Positions 26,039-35,755 are shown, numbered from the stretch's first letter. The stretch: DNA of 48,546 nt from Peptococcaceae bacterium UBA7702 (GCA_002482535.1 DLGE01000010.1:1-48546); one strand, 5' to 3'. Made by a program: numbers and translations. Notes: generated by a model from the letters alone, not told the origin.

Positions 26039-27790
26039 TTATTGACCGGCAATGCGAATCCAATCCCGATCCCCAAGATAAACACCTGAAAATACAGTGA
26101 TGATTTTGGCCATTTGCCCTCTGGTACAGGTCGCTTTGGGGCTTAGCGTCGTACTGCTGGTGCCGTTGACGATGCCGTGTCCATAGGCCCAGCGGAAGGC
26201 CGGCAGCGCATAGGACGCGATCTGATCCAGATCCTTATATTTCGAAAGGGTGGCTCCGGTATCGGGATCATCGTGATAGAGGTAACCGAAACGGAAGAAG
26301 AAGGTAACCAACTGCTCCCTGGTGACCTTTCCATTGGGAGCAAAGGAAATATCCGTCACTCCTGTGGTAACGTTGTTTTTATTGGCCCAGACAACGGCGT
26401 CATAATACCACTGCCCTTTCGCCACATCGCTGAACCTTCCGTTATAAGCGGTATAATCGCCTTCCGTCAAAGCGGGACTACCGGCAAGGCGGTACAACAC
26501 CGTCACCATCATGCCCCGGGTGACGCTACCGTTGCTGTCAAAATATTTGGAATTGGTGTAAACACTGCCCATGATGCCGTTTTCAATCACAAAATAATTG
26601 CCCAGCGTTGCCCAGTCCCAATCCAAACAGTCGATATATTGATCTCCCTCATATTCCGGGTAAAAGACGAAACCTCTCACACGGTTGCCGCCATAAGCAA
26701 AGACATTCCGGCTTGCGTCATATTCAATGGCTTCGAGTTCCTCGGGCTCGTAAATATAAGTATCCGCGCTGATACGGGCAGCGGCAAGATAAGAGTAATC
26801 CAGCGTCAGCAATGTCGTTTCTTTGAACGGTTTACCGCCGCTTCCGGAAGCGCAAACATCCAGAAATGCCCTGTTAACTGTAAGGACAGGGGTATCGATG
26901 CCACAATTATTTACATCAATGGTTACCTTGGCAGATGCGTTGAGCGTAACGCTTTGAGAAGCGCTGATGCCAACGTAGCCCAGGGAAACGTTCATCGTTG
27001 CCACGTCTGAAACGGTGACCTCGCCACCGTTGCCGCCACTGTCCCGGGTGGCCAGAATACCGTAAGAAGTGCCCTCGCTGGGATATTTATTGCAGGAGGC
27101 CCACAAAGTGCCGCCGTCAATTATGCTCAAATTGCCGCCAACCAGCCGCAAAGCGGCGGCGTTCTCAGCGGCGGTTTCCCTATCTACAGAACCGTAAACA
27201 GTGGCGTGATCTTTGATTAGAACATCGCCGTTTACAACGGAAATGCCGGAGACCGGGTCGCTTTCGTTGCCTTTTATAGTTGTACTGACGTTGGCGCTGC
27301 CGGAAAAAATAACGTCATGGCCGGAAGCGAAGATTCCCGCGTAAGTGGCCTTAATTCGTAGGCTTCCTGTACCCGCTGAGGAAATTTCCAAATTGCCGTC
27401 CTTCACATAAGCACCCCATGAGGGCAGAGGGGTGCCGTATTCCGTGCCGATGAAGCTCTCCTCTTTTAAGACCACAGTGAGGTCACCCTCGGCGTAAAGG
27501 CCACAGGAAACGGTTTTATCATCGATCTGAACGTTCGTATTATTGAAAAATTGGGCGCCGTTCAAGGCCAGGGTACCGTCATGAAACCATGCCCTGTAGG
27601 AGGCAGGTTCCGTGGCGCTGAAACCGGAAACCTCGGCAACACTGTTCCTCGACATGTAAGCGTTGTTGTTCAGCTGCACTCCGTTGACCCAAACGCTGCT
27701 GGCGGTGGCGGCGCTGACGCCGCCGCTGACGGAAATCAACATAAACAGGGCCAGACAACAGGCAGTTAATAATTGAATTGTCTTTTTCAT
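26039..27790 (-). CDS. Secreted beta-helix-like protein with C-terminal SLH domains
   Basis: A 583-residue protein: signal peptide (1-28, ends VSAAT), then about 340 residues of short repeating beta strands with many Gly/Asn/Ser (for example GDLTVVLKE, GNLEISSAG, GDVLIKDH), typical of a right-handed beta-helix or polysaccharide-facing repeat. Three SLH domains occupy about 400-580 (GSVTRGMMVTVLYRLAG, KVTREQLVTFFFRFG, TCTRGQMAKII). This is the reverse order to the SLH proteins of the polysaccharide locus. It should be displayed on the wall polymer. No catalytic residues were recognised. It has its own promoter and terminator. Confidence 0.85.
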   Translation of the reverse strand: MKKTIQLLTACCLALFMLISVSGGVSAATASSVWVNGVQLNNNAYMSRNSVAEVSGFSATEPASYRAWFHDGTLALNGAQFFNNTNVQIDDKTVSCGLYAEGDLTVVLKEESFIGTEYGTPLPSWGAYVKDGNLEISSAGTGSLRIKATYAGIFASGHDVIFSGSANVSTTIKGNESDPVSGISVVNGDVLIKDHATVYGSVDRETAAENAAALRLVGGNLSIIDGGTLWASCNKYPSEGTSYGILATRDSGGNGGEVTVSDVATMNVSLGYVGISASQSVTLNASAKVTIDVNNCGIDTPVLTVNRAFLDVCASGSGGKPFKETTLLTLDYSYLAAARISADTYIYEPEELEAIEYDASRNVFAYGGNRVRGFVFYPEYEGDQYIDCLDWDWATLGNYFVIENGIMGSVYTNSKYFDSNGSVTRGMMVTVLYRLAGSPALTEGDYTAYNGRFSDVAKGQWYYDAVVWANKNNVTTGVTDISFAPNGKVTREQLVTFFFRFGYLYHDDPDTGATLSKYKDLDQIASYALPAFRWAYGHGIVNGTSSTTLSPKATCTRGQMAKIITVFSGVYLGDRDWIRIAGQ

Positions 27791-27843
27791 TCTTTTTCTT
27801 CCTTTTGCATCTCTATTTTTATTTATGAAAGATGATTTTACTT

Positions 27844-27872
27844 ATTATAGCATCAAATTTTCCTGAAATCTA
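27844..27872 (-). promoter_or_regulatory. Promoter of the SLH beta-helix protein gene
   Basis: On the minus strand TAGATT, 17 nt, TATAAT with an extended -10 (TGC before TATAAT). About 50 nt lie between this and the start codon. Confidence 0.6.
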
Positions 27873-27922
27873 CATTTTATACGATAAATCTGATCTTTAT
27901 GTTTTAAATTAATTATAGGATA

Positions 27923-27951
27923 TTCACAAAGTATTCTGTGAAAAACACAAT
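27923..27951 (+). promoter_or_regulatory. Inverted repeat and weak promoter upstream of the Amt gene
   Basis: TTCACA-N8-TGTGAA forms a 6-bp inverted repeat (27923-27942). TTCACA can also be a -35 box with CACAAT 17 nt downstream (27946-27951), a poor -10. A regulated promoter is plausible. The rest of the 370-nt gap (27952-28163) holds no gene I can support. Confidence 0.35.
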
Positions 27952-28163
27952 ACTTTACTTTCGCCATCACCTATCATAGAGATGAAGCAAGAGGGGGTCT
28001 GATAAATCCCAAAGGATTGCAGACTACCTCTCATACGATAGAAAAACCAGTCCTTCCTTCTAACCTTCCAACCCACTCCGCACCCAGAAAACGAACGCAA
28101 TCATCCTTTGGGGTTTTTACCGCACCAAGGGATTATATGACGTTTTCAGTTAGGAGGAATGCT

Positions 28164-29330
28164 ATGAATTCGGGGGATTTTGCTTTTCTTTTTACCGCAG
28201 CAGTGGTCATCACCTTGATGACGCCGGCGGTTGCCTATTTTTATGGTGGTCTCGTCCATAAGAAATTTACCCACACCATGTTAATGCAAACATTTTTTAC
28301 GATTCCACTGATTACCCTCGTTTGGTCATTGGTGGGATTTTCTTTGGCTTACGGCGGAAATATCCTGGGCGGGAGCATCGGCGGGGCAGATTTCCTCTTT
28401 TTAAGGGGCCTCACCGACAATACAAATAACATCTGGGCGCCAACGGTGCCCTTTAGTCTATTCTTCGTCGTACAGCTAACCTTCGCCATCATCACACCGG
28501 CCCTGATTTCCGGCGCCCTGGTGGCGCGCTTTCGTTTCATACCTTACGTTATATTCTTCATTACCTGGTCCTTGCTGGTCTACAGCCCTTTGATCCACTG
28601 GGTTTGGGGCGGCGGCTTCCTCGCCAAAATGGGATACTTGGATTTTGCCGGCGGGCTGCCGGTTCACCTCATCGCAGGTTTTTCCTCATTGGCAGCGGTC
28701 TTTGCCATCGGCAACCGGGAAAAGCGGGAGGACGGACCGTCCAATATGGTCTACGTCGCCATCGGCGTCGGCATCTTATGGGCTGGCTGGCTCATCTTCA
28801 ATGCCAGTGCCGCCCTGGGCGCCAACGAAACCGCCGCCTTAGCGGCATTGAACACCCTCTTGGCCAGCGCCAGCGGCTGTATCGCCTGGCTACTCTTAGC
28901 CTACGGACAGCATAAAAAAATCAGCGTCGGCGATGTGGTTTTCGGCGCTTTTTCCGGCCTGGTGGTTTCCACCCCCACTTCCGGTTTCGTTTCCCCCTGG
29001 GTGATGCTGCCGGCGGGATTCATCGGCGGGATGCTCTGCTACGGCGCCGTTGCCCTGCGGATAAAGAGAGACTGGGACGACACCTTAGACGTCTGGGCTC
29101 TCCACGGCATCGGTGGCCTTACCGGCGTTTTATTATTGGGGATCTTTGCCAATCCCGATTTGGCGCCGGCGGCAGGCTGGCTTTACGGGAATCCAAAACA
29201 ATTTTTCATCGAAGTCGCAGGGCTCCTCATCGGCACCGCATACTGCGTTATCGTTACTTATCTATTGGTAAAAATCATCAATCGCTTTACGCCTTTTCGC
29301 CAAATAAACGAAGAGCCGGAAGATTTTTGA
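28164..29330 (+). CDS. amt: Ammonium/methylammonium channel of the Amt/MEP family
   Basis: A 388-residue protein with eleven predicted membrane helices. ATG 28164 follows TTAGGAGG; the frame is open 49 codons upstream but without a site. Family landmarks: TFAIITPALISGA, SPLIHWVWGGG, the first pore His in GGLPVHLIAG, the Phe gate in IFNASAAL (usually FNAGSA), and the second pore His in ALHGIGG. Both twin-His residues are present, so conduction is expected. No GlnK gene is adjacent. It lies just upstream of the PocR-AraC/mttB genes, suggesting uptake of methylammonium or handling of ammonium from methylamine breakdown; that link is inferred. Confidence 0.9.
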   Translation: MNSGDFAFLFTAAVVITLMTPAVAYFYGGLVHKKFTHTMLMQTFFTIPLITLVWSLVGFSLAYGGNILGGSIGGADFLFLRGLTDNTNNIWAPTVPFSLFFVVQLTFAIITPALISGALVARFRFIPYVIFFITWSLLVYSPLIHWVWGGGFLAKMGYLDFAGGLPVHLIAGFSSLAAVFAIGNREKREDGPSNMVYVAIGVGILWAGWLIFNASAALGANETAALAALNTLLASASGCIAWLLLAYGQHKKISVGDVVFGAFSGLVVSTPTSGFVSPWVMLPAGFIGGMLCYGAVALRIKRDWDDTLDVWALHGIGGLTGVLLLGIFANPDLAPAAGWLYGNPKQFFIEVAGLLIGTAYCVIVTYLLVKIINRFTPFRQINEEPEDF

Positions 29331-29350
29331 AGCTTTTTAACGGAGGGAAA

Positions 29351-29379
29351 TTGACTTTATCACTGTAAAAAGATATACT
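29351..29379 (+). promoter_or_regulatory. Promoter of the pocR-type regulator and mttB genes
   Basis: TTGACT (29351-29356), 17 nt, TATACT (29374-29379). It starts transcription about 50 nt before the regulator ATG, separating these genes from amt. Confidence 0.75.
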
Positions 29380-29438
29380 GTCTTTATAAACAAACGTTGT
29401 GGATTTTCGCCGGGAAAAGAGATGAGGGGAGTTTTAGG

Positions 29439-30704
29439 ATGCAAAACGCATTTGCAAAAACCGAAGCAATCATCGATCATTTACTCCACGATATCTCTTT
29501 GGCCTTTGGCGTACCCTGCAGTTTTTTTGACCGTACGGGGCGTACATTGGGTTGCTGCGGCTTAGAGAGCCGCAGCAACTTTTGCCGTTTTATTCACTTT
29601 TACGATACGGAACAGATCTGCCGCCAATCCTACTTGCAGAGTTTTAAAGAGACTGAAGGCAGCCGGGAACCGTTGATCTATTTTTGTCCTTTCGGCCTTG
29701 TAAACGTTACTTTTCCTCTGCTTTATCCCGGTAAAGAGCCGTTTTTTGTAACGACGGGGCCCCTCCTCTACACTCCCGCCGACGATCAGCTGATCACCAA
29801 TGTCATGGCACTGAACTATTCATTGAGACCCAGGGCCAAAGAAGTACGACAGCTATTGGGAGAAATTACCGTCAAAGAGGAAAGCAAAGTCACTTCCATG
29901 ACCTCCGTGATCCAAAATGCGTTAAAAGGCATGACCCACCAACTGACCATGGGTAAGCAGACGACAAAAGACGGTTATACTGACGCCGCTGAGTCCCTCC
30001 GCCTTTGGCTCAAGGCAAACCCCGATCAGGAGGAGGATGCGGCTTTTGCCCGGCTGAAAGAAAACGCTCTGGCCGGCGAAGAGATCGGCGATTTATGCGG
30101 AGAGGAATTGGCGGAGGTTTTCCTTACGTTCAGCGCTTTCATTTTCGCCGACGCCCCGATCAAGACCGTACTACACCGGGCCTGCCGGTATCTGGAATTT
30201 CTGATGGAACTGGCGAAAAACAGTGGTATGCATCCCTCCTACTTCTTTCATGATGATGAAATCGATGTGGACGCGATGATCGCCGCGGCTTCCAAGGAAC
30301 GCCTTGGCCGTGAACTGAGCCGGATCAACTACGTTTTTATCCGCCAATATTTACAGTGTCATGAACTGCGCAACCGGGATATGATTTTCCGGGCCATGCA
30401 CTACATACGCAGCCATTATAACAACATATCCTTAGGCGACGTGGCCGCCGTCGTGCACCTGAATCCAACCTATTTCAGCAATTGCTTTAAAAAAGCCACA
30501 GGGCAGAGCTACTCGTCCTATCTGAACAAGATCCGCATCGAAGAAAGCAAAAAGCTGTTGTTAGCCGGAGATTCCTTGGCCCAGATCGCCCAGCAGGTGG
30601 GATTTTCCGATCAAAGTTATTTTACCAATGTCTTTAAAAAAATCGAGGGTGTTTCGCCAAAACGCTGGATAAATGCCCGGGAAAAAATGGAGGTACCGTT
30701 TTGA
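29439..30704 (+). CDS. PocR-domain AraC-family regulator
   Basis: A 421-residue regulator. ATG 29439 has GAGGGGA 8 nt upstream. Residues 5 to about 165 match the PocR sensory domain, with Cys at 27, 39, 40, 49 and 61. The middle is helical. The last 100 residues are an AraC double helix-turn-helix (ISLGDVAAVVHLNPTYFSNCFKK and LAQIAQQVGFSDQSYFTNVFKK). PocR domains are thought to sense small organic ligands and often regulate corrinoid-dependent pathways. It overlaps the first mttB start by 4 nt, so it is likely their co-transcribed activator, possibly sensing a methylamine. Confidence 0.88.
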   Translation: MQNAFAKTEAIIDHLLHDISLAFGVPCSFFDRTGRTLGCCGLESRSNFCRFIHFYDTEQICRQSYLQSFKETEGSREPLIYFCPFGLVNVTFPLLYPGKEPFFVTTGPLLYTPADDQLITNVMALNYSLRPRAKEVRQLLGEITVKEESKVTSMTSVIQNALKGMTHQLTMGKQTTKDGYTDAAESLRLWLKANPDQEEDAAFARLKENALAGEEIGDLCGEELAEVFLTFSAFIFADAPIKTVLHRACRYLEFLMELAKNSGMHPSYFFHDDEIDVDAMIAAASKERLGRELSRINYVFIRQYLQCHELRNRDMIFRAMHYIRSHYNNISLGDVAAVVHLNPTYFSNCFKKATGQSYSSYLNKIRIEESKKLLLAGDSLAQIAQQVGFSDQSYFTNVFKKIEGVSPKRWINAREKMEVPF

Positions 30705-32119
30705 TTCCCTGGAATAGCAGTCTGAACGGACAATTATTGACAACAGAAGCCATGGATCAAATCAACACCGCAACCTTCGCCATTCTTTGTGACCAAGGTG
30801 TGATTTTTCAGGCCCCGGAAGCCCTGGCAATTTTTCAGGATCACGGCGCCGTGGTGGATTGGTCCACCCGCCGGGTTTATCTGACGGCAAAGATCATCGA
30901 AAAAGCTCTGGCATTGGCGCCGTCTTCCTTTACATTAAGGGCCAGAGATCCCCGGCACGATTATCGGATGAACTCCGAAATCAGCGGTTTTACCACCTTC
31001 GGCGTGGGATTCTCCGTGATTAGCCGGGAAACCGGTCTGCCCCGGCCCTCCACCAAACGGGATCTGATCGAAACGGCGATCATCAGCGACTACCTGGATA
31101 CCCTCGATGTTTATTCTCACGCCGTCACCGCCAGGGATTGCCCCCTTCAATCCATCGACCTCCATGAAGCCGAGGCTTTTTTGACCCATACGACCAAGCA
31201 CTGCATCCATCTTGACCTCGGCGGCAAACGTAATATTCGCCGGTTTATCGACATGGCCGGGCTGCTCACCGACGGCGTCAATAACCTCTATGAAAAGCCC
31301 CTGGTATCGGCGCTGACCTGCCCTTTAAGCCCCCTCTGTTTTCCCAAGGACAGCTGCGACCTGATCATTGAATTTGCCCGGGTTGGACTGCCGGTCAATG
31401 TATTGCCCATGGCCATCGCCTCTCAAACAGCACCGGCGACCCTCGGCGGTACCTTAGTGGTGAGCAATGCCGAAGTGTTGGCGGGGCTGACCTTGGCCCA
31501 ACTGACATCTCCGGGAACACCGGTGATTTACGGTTGTTCCAGTACTTCCTTTGATTTTATCAATAACACGGCGCCGGTGGGTTCGCCTCAGCTGGGGCTT
31601 TGCTCCGCCGCCGCCGCCGCTATGGCCCGCTACTACAATATTCCAAGCTACGTCGCGGGTACTTAGGCAGACAGCAAGGAAAGCGATTTCCAGTGCGGCC
31701 ACGAAAAGGCCCTAACCACCCTCAGCCCCCTGCTCCAGAAGGCCAACCTGATTTTCGGCATGGGTATGCTGGAAATGGGCATTACCTTTAGTTTTTCCCA
31801 GTTGATTTTAGATAGCGCCATCGTCGCCGACATCAGAGATTCCTTCGCCGGAATTTCCCTCCCCACCGCGTTTCGCAGCTCCGGCTATCTCCATGAATTG
31901 GTGGCAATGTACAAAGGGGAACTCCCCCCGGCACCGAAAAAGATCGACCGCGCTTTTTGGCAAGGAGCCTCTAACCGCGGAGAGATCCTTCAGCGGGCCA
32001 ACGCCCTCGCCGACGAGATCCTCCACAGCCATAAGGTAGAACCCCTTGACGGCCCCACCCGCCGTCAGATGCGGCGGATTATTCTGGCCGCCGAAACCGA
32101 GGGACAATCCCATGTTTAA
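30701..32119 (+). CDS. mttB: Trimethylamine methyltransferase MttB, pyrrolysine-containing, copy 1
   Basis: A 472-residue protein if TAG 31664-31666 is read as pyrrolysine (residue 322). TTG start with GGAGG 7 nt upstream. The frame is open on both sides of TAG, and the context SYVAGT-Pyl-ADSK is the diagnostic MttB site. After it, GHEKA and IFGMGMLEMGITF continue the MttB barrel. The enzyme transfers a methyl group from trimethylamine to a Co(I) corrinoid protein. A TAA ends the gene. It lacks about 17 N-terminal residues relative to copy 2, and conserved segments such as DLHEAEAF, GLPVNVL and GTLVV are shared. No mttC is adjacent. Confidence 0.93.
31664..31666 (+). other. In-frame amber codon read as pyrrolysine (mttB copy 1)
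   Basis: TAG between GGT ACT and GCA GAC AGC AAG, at codon 322. The reading frame stays open for 150 more codons with MttB-like sequence. A conventional caller would split the gene here. Confidence 0.93.
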
Positions 32120-32241
32120 ATTTCACAAAAATAGCAAAAAAATCCACAATACCCCGACACCCTTTCTATCCTATACTGACAGTGGAAGGAACGAATTGTA
32201 CTGGTTTTTCTCAAGCAAAAGAGAAAGGATGGGGTTTGATC

Positions 32242-33711
32242 ATGACAATCAGAAATCACAGGGCAAGCTTCCTTCATAGAGAAGGTTTCAGCTTGAACAT
32301 GTACACCCCCGATGAATTGCAGCAAATTCATCTCGCCACTCTGGAAATATTATGGGAAGAAGGCGTCCACGTTAATTCCAAAGAAGCACAGGATATTTTC
32401 AAGGACGGCGGCGCCGTGGTGGATTACAGCACCGGCAAGGTGAAAATCCGTCCCTACATGGTGGAGGACGCCATCAAAAGCGCTCCCAGCACCATCATCA
32501 TGGCCAGCCGTGACGGCAAAAACGACTATGTTATGGACGGCAGCCGCGTTGGTTTTACCACCTTCGGCGCCGGCGTTACCGTCATTGACCAGGATACGGG
32601 AGAACCGCGGAATTCCTCAAAACAGGATTTGGTCAACACGGCGATTTTAGGGGATTACCTTAACACCGTCAGTGTTTACTCCCACGCGGTGACCGCCCAG
32701 GATTGCCCGGCCTCCTCCTGCGACCTCCATGAAGCCGAGGCTTTTTTAAACAACACCACAAAGCATTGCATGCACATTGACCTCGCCCATACCGAAAATA
32801 TTCCCAAATATATCGATATGGCCGCCGCCATCGTCGGCGGTAGAGATAAACTCTATGAGCGCCCCATTATTTCGGCGCTGACCTGCCCCCAAAGCCCCTT
32901 ACAGCTCCACAAAATCAGCACCGATATCATCATGGAATTGGGCAAGGTCGGTCTTCCCGTCAACGTTTTATCCATGGCCATGTCCGGCGCGACAACGCCG
33001 GTGAGCATCGCCGGTACCCTGGTGGTTCATAACGCCGAAGTTTTGGCCGGAGTCGTCTTCTCCCAGTTGGCCAACCGCGGCGCACCGGTGATTTACGGCA
33101 GCTCCACCACAAGCTTTGACCTGCAGCAAGCCAGCGCGCCGGTGGGCTCACCGGAATTGGGACTCTGCAACGCCGGCGTGGCGGCTTTGGCTCAGTTCTA
33201 TAATTTACCCAGCTATGTCGCGGGCACTTAGGCAGACAGCAAATTAAGCGACGCCCAGGCTGGCCACGAAAAAACCATTACCGCCATGATGGCCGCATTG
33301 GCAGGCGCCAATGTGATCTATGGCATGGGAATGCTGGAAATGGGTGTTACCTTTAGTTATGCTCAGCTGATGCTGGACGACGCCATCGCCAAGATGGTAC
33401 AGCGCGTCGTCAGTGGCGTCGATGTCAACGACGAATTGCTGGCGGTGGACGTCATCAAAGAAGTTGGCGGCGGCCAGGGCAAACAATTCCTCACCTGCCA
33501 GCATACGGTAGATTTCATGCGCAAGGAACAGGTTACCGGCGGTTTATTTGACCGCTCTGTGCGGCAAACCTGGATGGCCAACACCGGCGGTAAGGACGCC
33601 GCTGAACGGGCCAACGACGCCGCCAAAGAAATCCTGAATAATCATAAACCTGAACCTCTGGACAAAGCCGTGCAAAAAGAAATTCGGCGACTGGTAGAAT
33701 CGGCAGAATAA
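32242..33711 (+). CDS. mttB: Trimethylamine methyltransferase MttB, pyrrolysine-containing, copy 2
   Basis: A 489-residue protein with pyrrolysine at residue 330 (TAG 33229-33231), nearly the full usual length. I chose ATG 32242, with AGGATGGGG just upstream; the frame is open to a start 20 codons earlier. The amber context SYVAGT-Pyl-ADSK equals copy 1. Other landmarks: GFTTFGAGVTVID, YSHAVTAQDCP, DLHEAEAFLNNTTKHC, GLPVNVLSMAMSG, GSSTTSFD. It follows copy 1 after 122 nt and is clearly a diverged tandem duplicate. It may use a different methylamine or pair with a different corrinoid protein. A strong terminator follows. Confidence 0.94.
33229..33231 (+). other. In-frame amber codon read as pyrrolysine (mttB copy 2)
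   Basis: TAG between GGC ACT and GCA GAC AGC AAA, at codon 330 of the chosen start, close to the position 334 known for archaeal MttB. 159 further sense codons follow. Confidence 0.93.
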
Positions 33712-33755
33712 AGTATTAGAAAGTTCCAGATGTCATTTGTGCCAATACTTTAAAG

Positions 33756-33789
33756 GAGCGTAACGTCCCCCAAACGTTACGCTCTTTTT
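33756..33789 (+). terminator. Rho-independent terminator after mttB copy 2
   Basis: GAGCGTAACGT/ACGTTACGCTC perfect 11-bp stem, 7-nt loop, then TTTTT. It closes the pocR-mttB-mttB transcript. Confidence 0.9.
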
Positions 33790-33853
33790 CTGGCCCAAAA
33801 CGGTCTTTCTTGAAGACCTGCAATTTTTTTTATGTTTCCGGTCATACTTTCTA

Positions 33854-33881
33854 TTGAAAGTTTTTGATTTCATGCTATATT
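33854..33881 (+). promoter_or_regulatory. Promoter of the ABC exporter operon
   Basis: TTGAAA (33854-33859), 16 nt, TATATT (33876-33881) with an extended TGC before the -10. Confidence 0.55.
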
Positions 33882-34013
33882 AAAATCAGATAAAAAGTGG
33901 GCCGGCCTTTCCATACAACGGCATGCCGGCAAGGAGATCCGCTCTATTTTCACTAAGGTGCAGCCCGACAGCGCCGAGGTCCTCCGGGAAACATGAAAGG
34001 AGTCATGAAAACA

Positions 34014-34739
34014 ATGGATATCCGCTTAAAACAGGTCAGTAAGAGCTTCGGCAAAGAGAGGGTTTTAAACAACATCAACCTCACTTTTCCCAAAGGCGAA
34101 ATCCTCTGCCTCATTGGTCCTTCCGGCGCCGGCAAAACAACGCTGCTCAGGATCATCACCGGCGCTTTAAAAGCCGACGAGGGTGAAGTGCGCTTAGACG
34201 ATATCCTCCTGCCCGATCCGGCAGTCCGCCGCCGCATCGCCTTTATGCCCCAAAACGACGCTGTTTACCTGGATCTTTCCGGCCTTGAAAACCTGCTTTT
34301 TTATGGCAGGATGTACCGCATCAGAGAAAAAGAATTAAAAGAACGCATCCATGACGTCCTGGCCGTTACCGGACTGACCAAAGACGCCAAAAAGCTTGCC
34401 GCCCGCTACTCCGGCGGCATGAAAAAACGGCTTTCCCTGGCCATCACCTTATTAAACGACGCCGATACCCTAATCCTCGACGAGCCCACCGCCGGTATCG
34501 ATCCGCTGCTAAGGAAAACCATCTGGGAGGAATTCCACAGACTGAACGCGGCAGGAAAAACCCTGATCGTTTCCACCCACGTCATGGATGAAATCCGCCT
34601 CTGCGATAAGGCGGCGCTGCTTTATCGCGGCGGGATTGTGGCCTATGACAGCGTCCCCGCACTATTGGCCCAAACAACCGATGGCGATATCGAAGAGATC
34701 TTCTTAAAAAGCCAAAAAAGTGAAACGGAGGCGGTATGA
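34014..34739 (+). CDS. ABC transporter ATP-binding protein
   Basis: A 241-residue ABC ATPase: Walker A GPSGAGKTT (about 36-44), Q-loop FMPQND, signature YSGGMKKRLS, Walker B LILDEPT, and switch His in VSTHVMD. It belongs with drug/ABC-2 exporter ATPases (CcmA type). I chose ATG 34014, with AAAGGAG 10 nt upstream; ATG 33993 or 34005 would add 7 or 3 residues. It overlaps the permease gene by 4 nt (ATGA). The substrate is unknown. Confidence 0.9.
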   Translation: MDIRLKQVSKSFGKERVLNNINLTFPKGEILCLIGPSGAGKTTLLRIITGALKADEGEVRLDDILLPDPAVRRRIAFMPQNDAVYLDLSGLENLLFYGRMYRIREKELKERIHDVLAVTGLTKDAKKLAARYSGGMKKRLSLAITLLNDADTLILDEPTAGIDPLLRKTIWEEFHRLNAAGKTLIVSTHVMDEIRLCDKAALLYRGGIVAYDSVPALLAQTTDGDIEEIFLKSQKSETEAV

Positions 34740-35755
34740 TGAAAGGGATGAAAGGCTTAATCCTGCGCATTCTCAAACAACAGGTCAATGACAAACGTAC
34801 GCTGGCCTTGATCTTCATCGTACCGCTGTTTATCATGACCTTAATTTATTTCCTGCTGGGAACGGCGGAGGATGATATCACCGTGGTCCTGCGCGGCGCC
34901 GACGATGCGGTGACCGCCTATTTTGAAGAGGAATGTACTGTGGTAGACGCCGCAGCCAATAAACCGGCCGACGAGATCCTCGCAAACAAAGACGCCGACG
35001 CTGTGGTCAATTTCAGCGCTGGCGGCACCAAGATCTGGCTCTACGAACCGGATTCCGCAAAACTGGCCGCCATCAACGGCGTCCTCAAAGAAATCCAAAG
35101 CACACAGGGACAGACACCCCCTGAAGTGCTTTACCTTTACGGTGAAAATCTCGATACCCTCTTTGAACAGCTGGCCTACGCCCTTTTGGGCATTCTCTCT
35201 TTCTTCCTGGTCTTTCTGATTTCAGGCGTTTCCTTTGTCCACGAACGCACCCTCGGCACTTTAGAGCGGCTGATGCTGACCCCGGTCAAACGAACCACGG
35301 TGATCGGCGGCATCACCGTGGGTTTTGGCATCATCGGCATTCTACAGTCCCTGCTGATGTTCGTCTTCACCGTTTCCGTTTTCTCCATTGAATGCAGAGG
35401 AAGTTATTTGGGAGCCCTGCTCATCATGGTGATGCTTTCGCTAACCGCCATTTCCATGGGGCTTTTTATCTCGATTTTCGCGCATTCCGAATTTCAGGTG
35501 TTTCAGTTCATCCCCGTCATCATCGTGCCGCAGATTTTCCTTTCGGGACTTTTCCCCTTGGAAGGACTGCCCCTTCATCTGGATTTATTGAAATACGCAA
35601 CACCAATCTACTACGGCTGCAACGGACTGAAAAAGATCCTGATCTACGGCGAAAGCCTCGCCGCGGTCTGGCCGGAACTGGCAGTTCTCGCCGGTTTGAT
35701 CGTGGTTTTCTTTGCCTTGAACGTGGTCTTTTTGAAACGCTACCGCGCCGAATAA
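34736..35755 (+). CDS. ABC-2 type transporter permease
   Basis: A 339-residue protein: one N-terminal membrane helix, a large extracytoplasmic domain (about 45-145), then five helices, as in YhgE/NodJ-like ABC-2 permeases. The motif FVHERTLGTLERLMLTPVKRTTV is the typical coupling helix, and LSGLFPLEGLP lies near the end. It pairs with the overlapping ATPase to form an exporter with one gene of each kind, probably working as dimers. A terminator follows. Confidence 0.88.
   Translation: MMKGMKGLILRILKQQVNDKRTLALIFIVPLFIMTLIYFLLGTAEDDITVVLRGADDAVTAYFEEECTVVDAAANKPADEILANKDADAVVNFSAGGTKIWLYEPDSAKLAAINGVLKEIQSTQGQTPPEVLYLYGENLDTLFEQLAYALLGILSFFLVFLISGVSFVHERTLGTLERLMLTPVKRTTVIGGITVGFGIIGILQSLLMFVFTVSVFSIECRGSYLGALLIMVMLSLTAISMGLFISIFAHSEFQVFQFIPVIIVPQIFLSGLFPLEGLPLHLDLLKYATPIYYGCNGLKKILIYGESLAAVWPELAVLAGLIVVFFALNVVFLKRYRAE

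Noticed and set aside
28017..28163. N-terminal extension of Amt
   Set aside because: No ribosome site and no membrane or signal features; ATG 28164 has AGGAGG and begins at the first Amt helix.
31760..32119. Separate small gene after the first amber codon
   Set aside because: It is in frame with 30701 and continues the MttB sequence; it is the C-terminal part of mttB copy 1.
33286..33711. Separate gene after the second amber codon
   Set aside because: Same frame as 32242 with MttB sequence on both sides of TAG; one gene with pyrrolysine.
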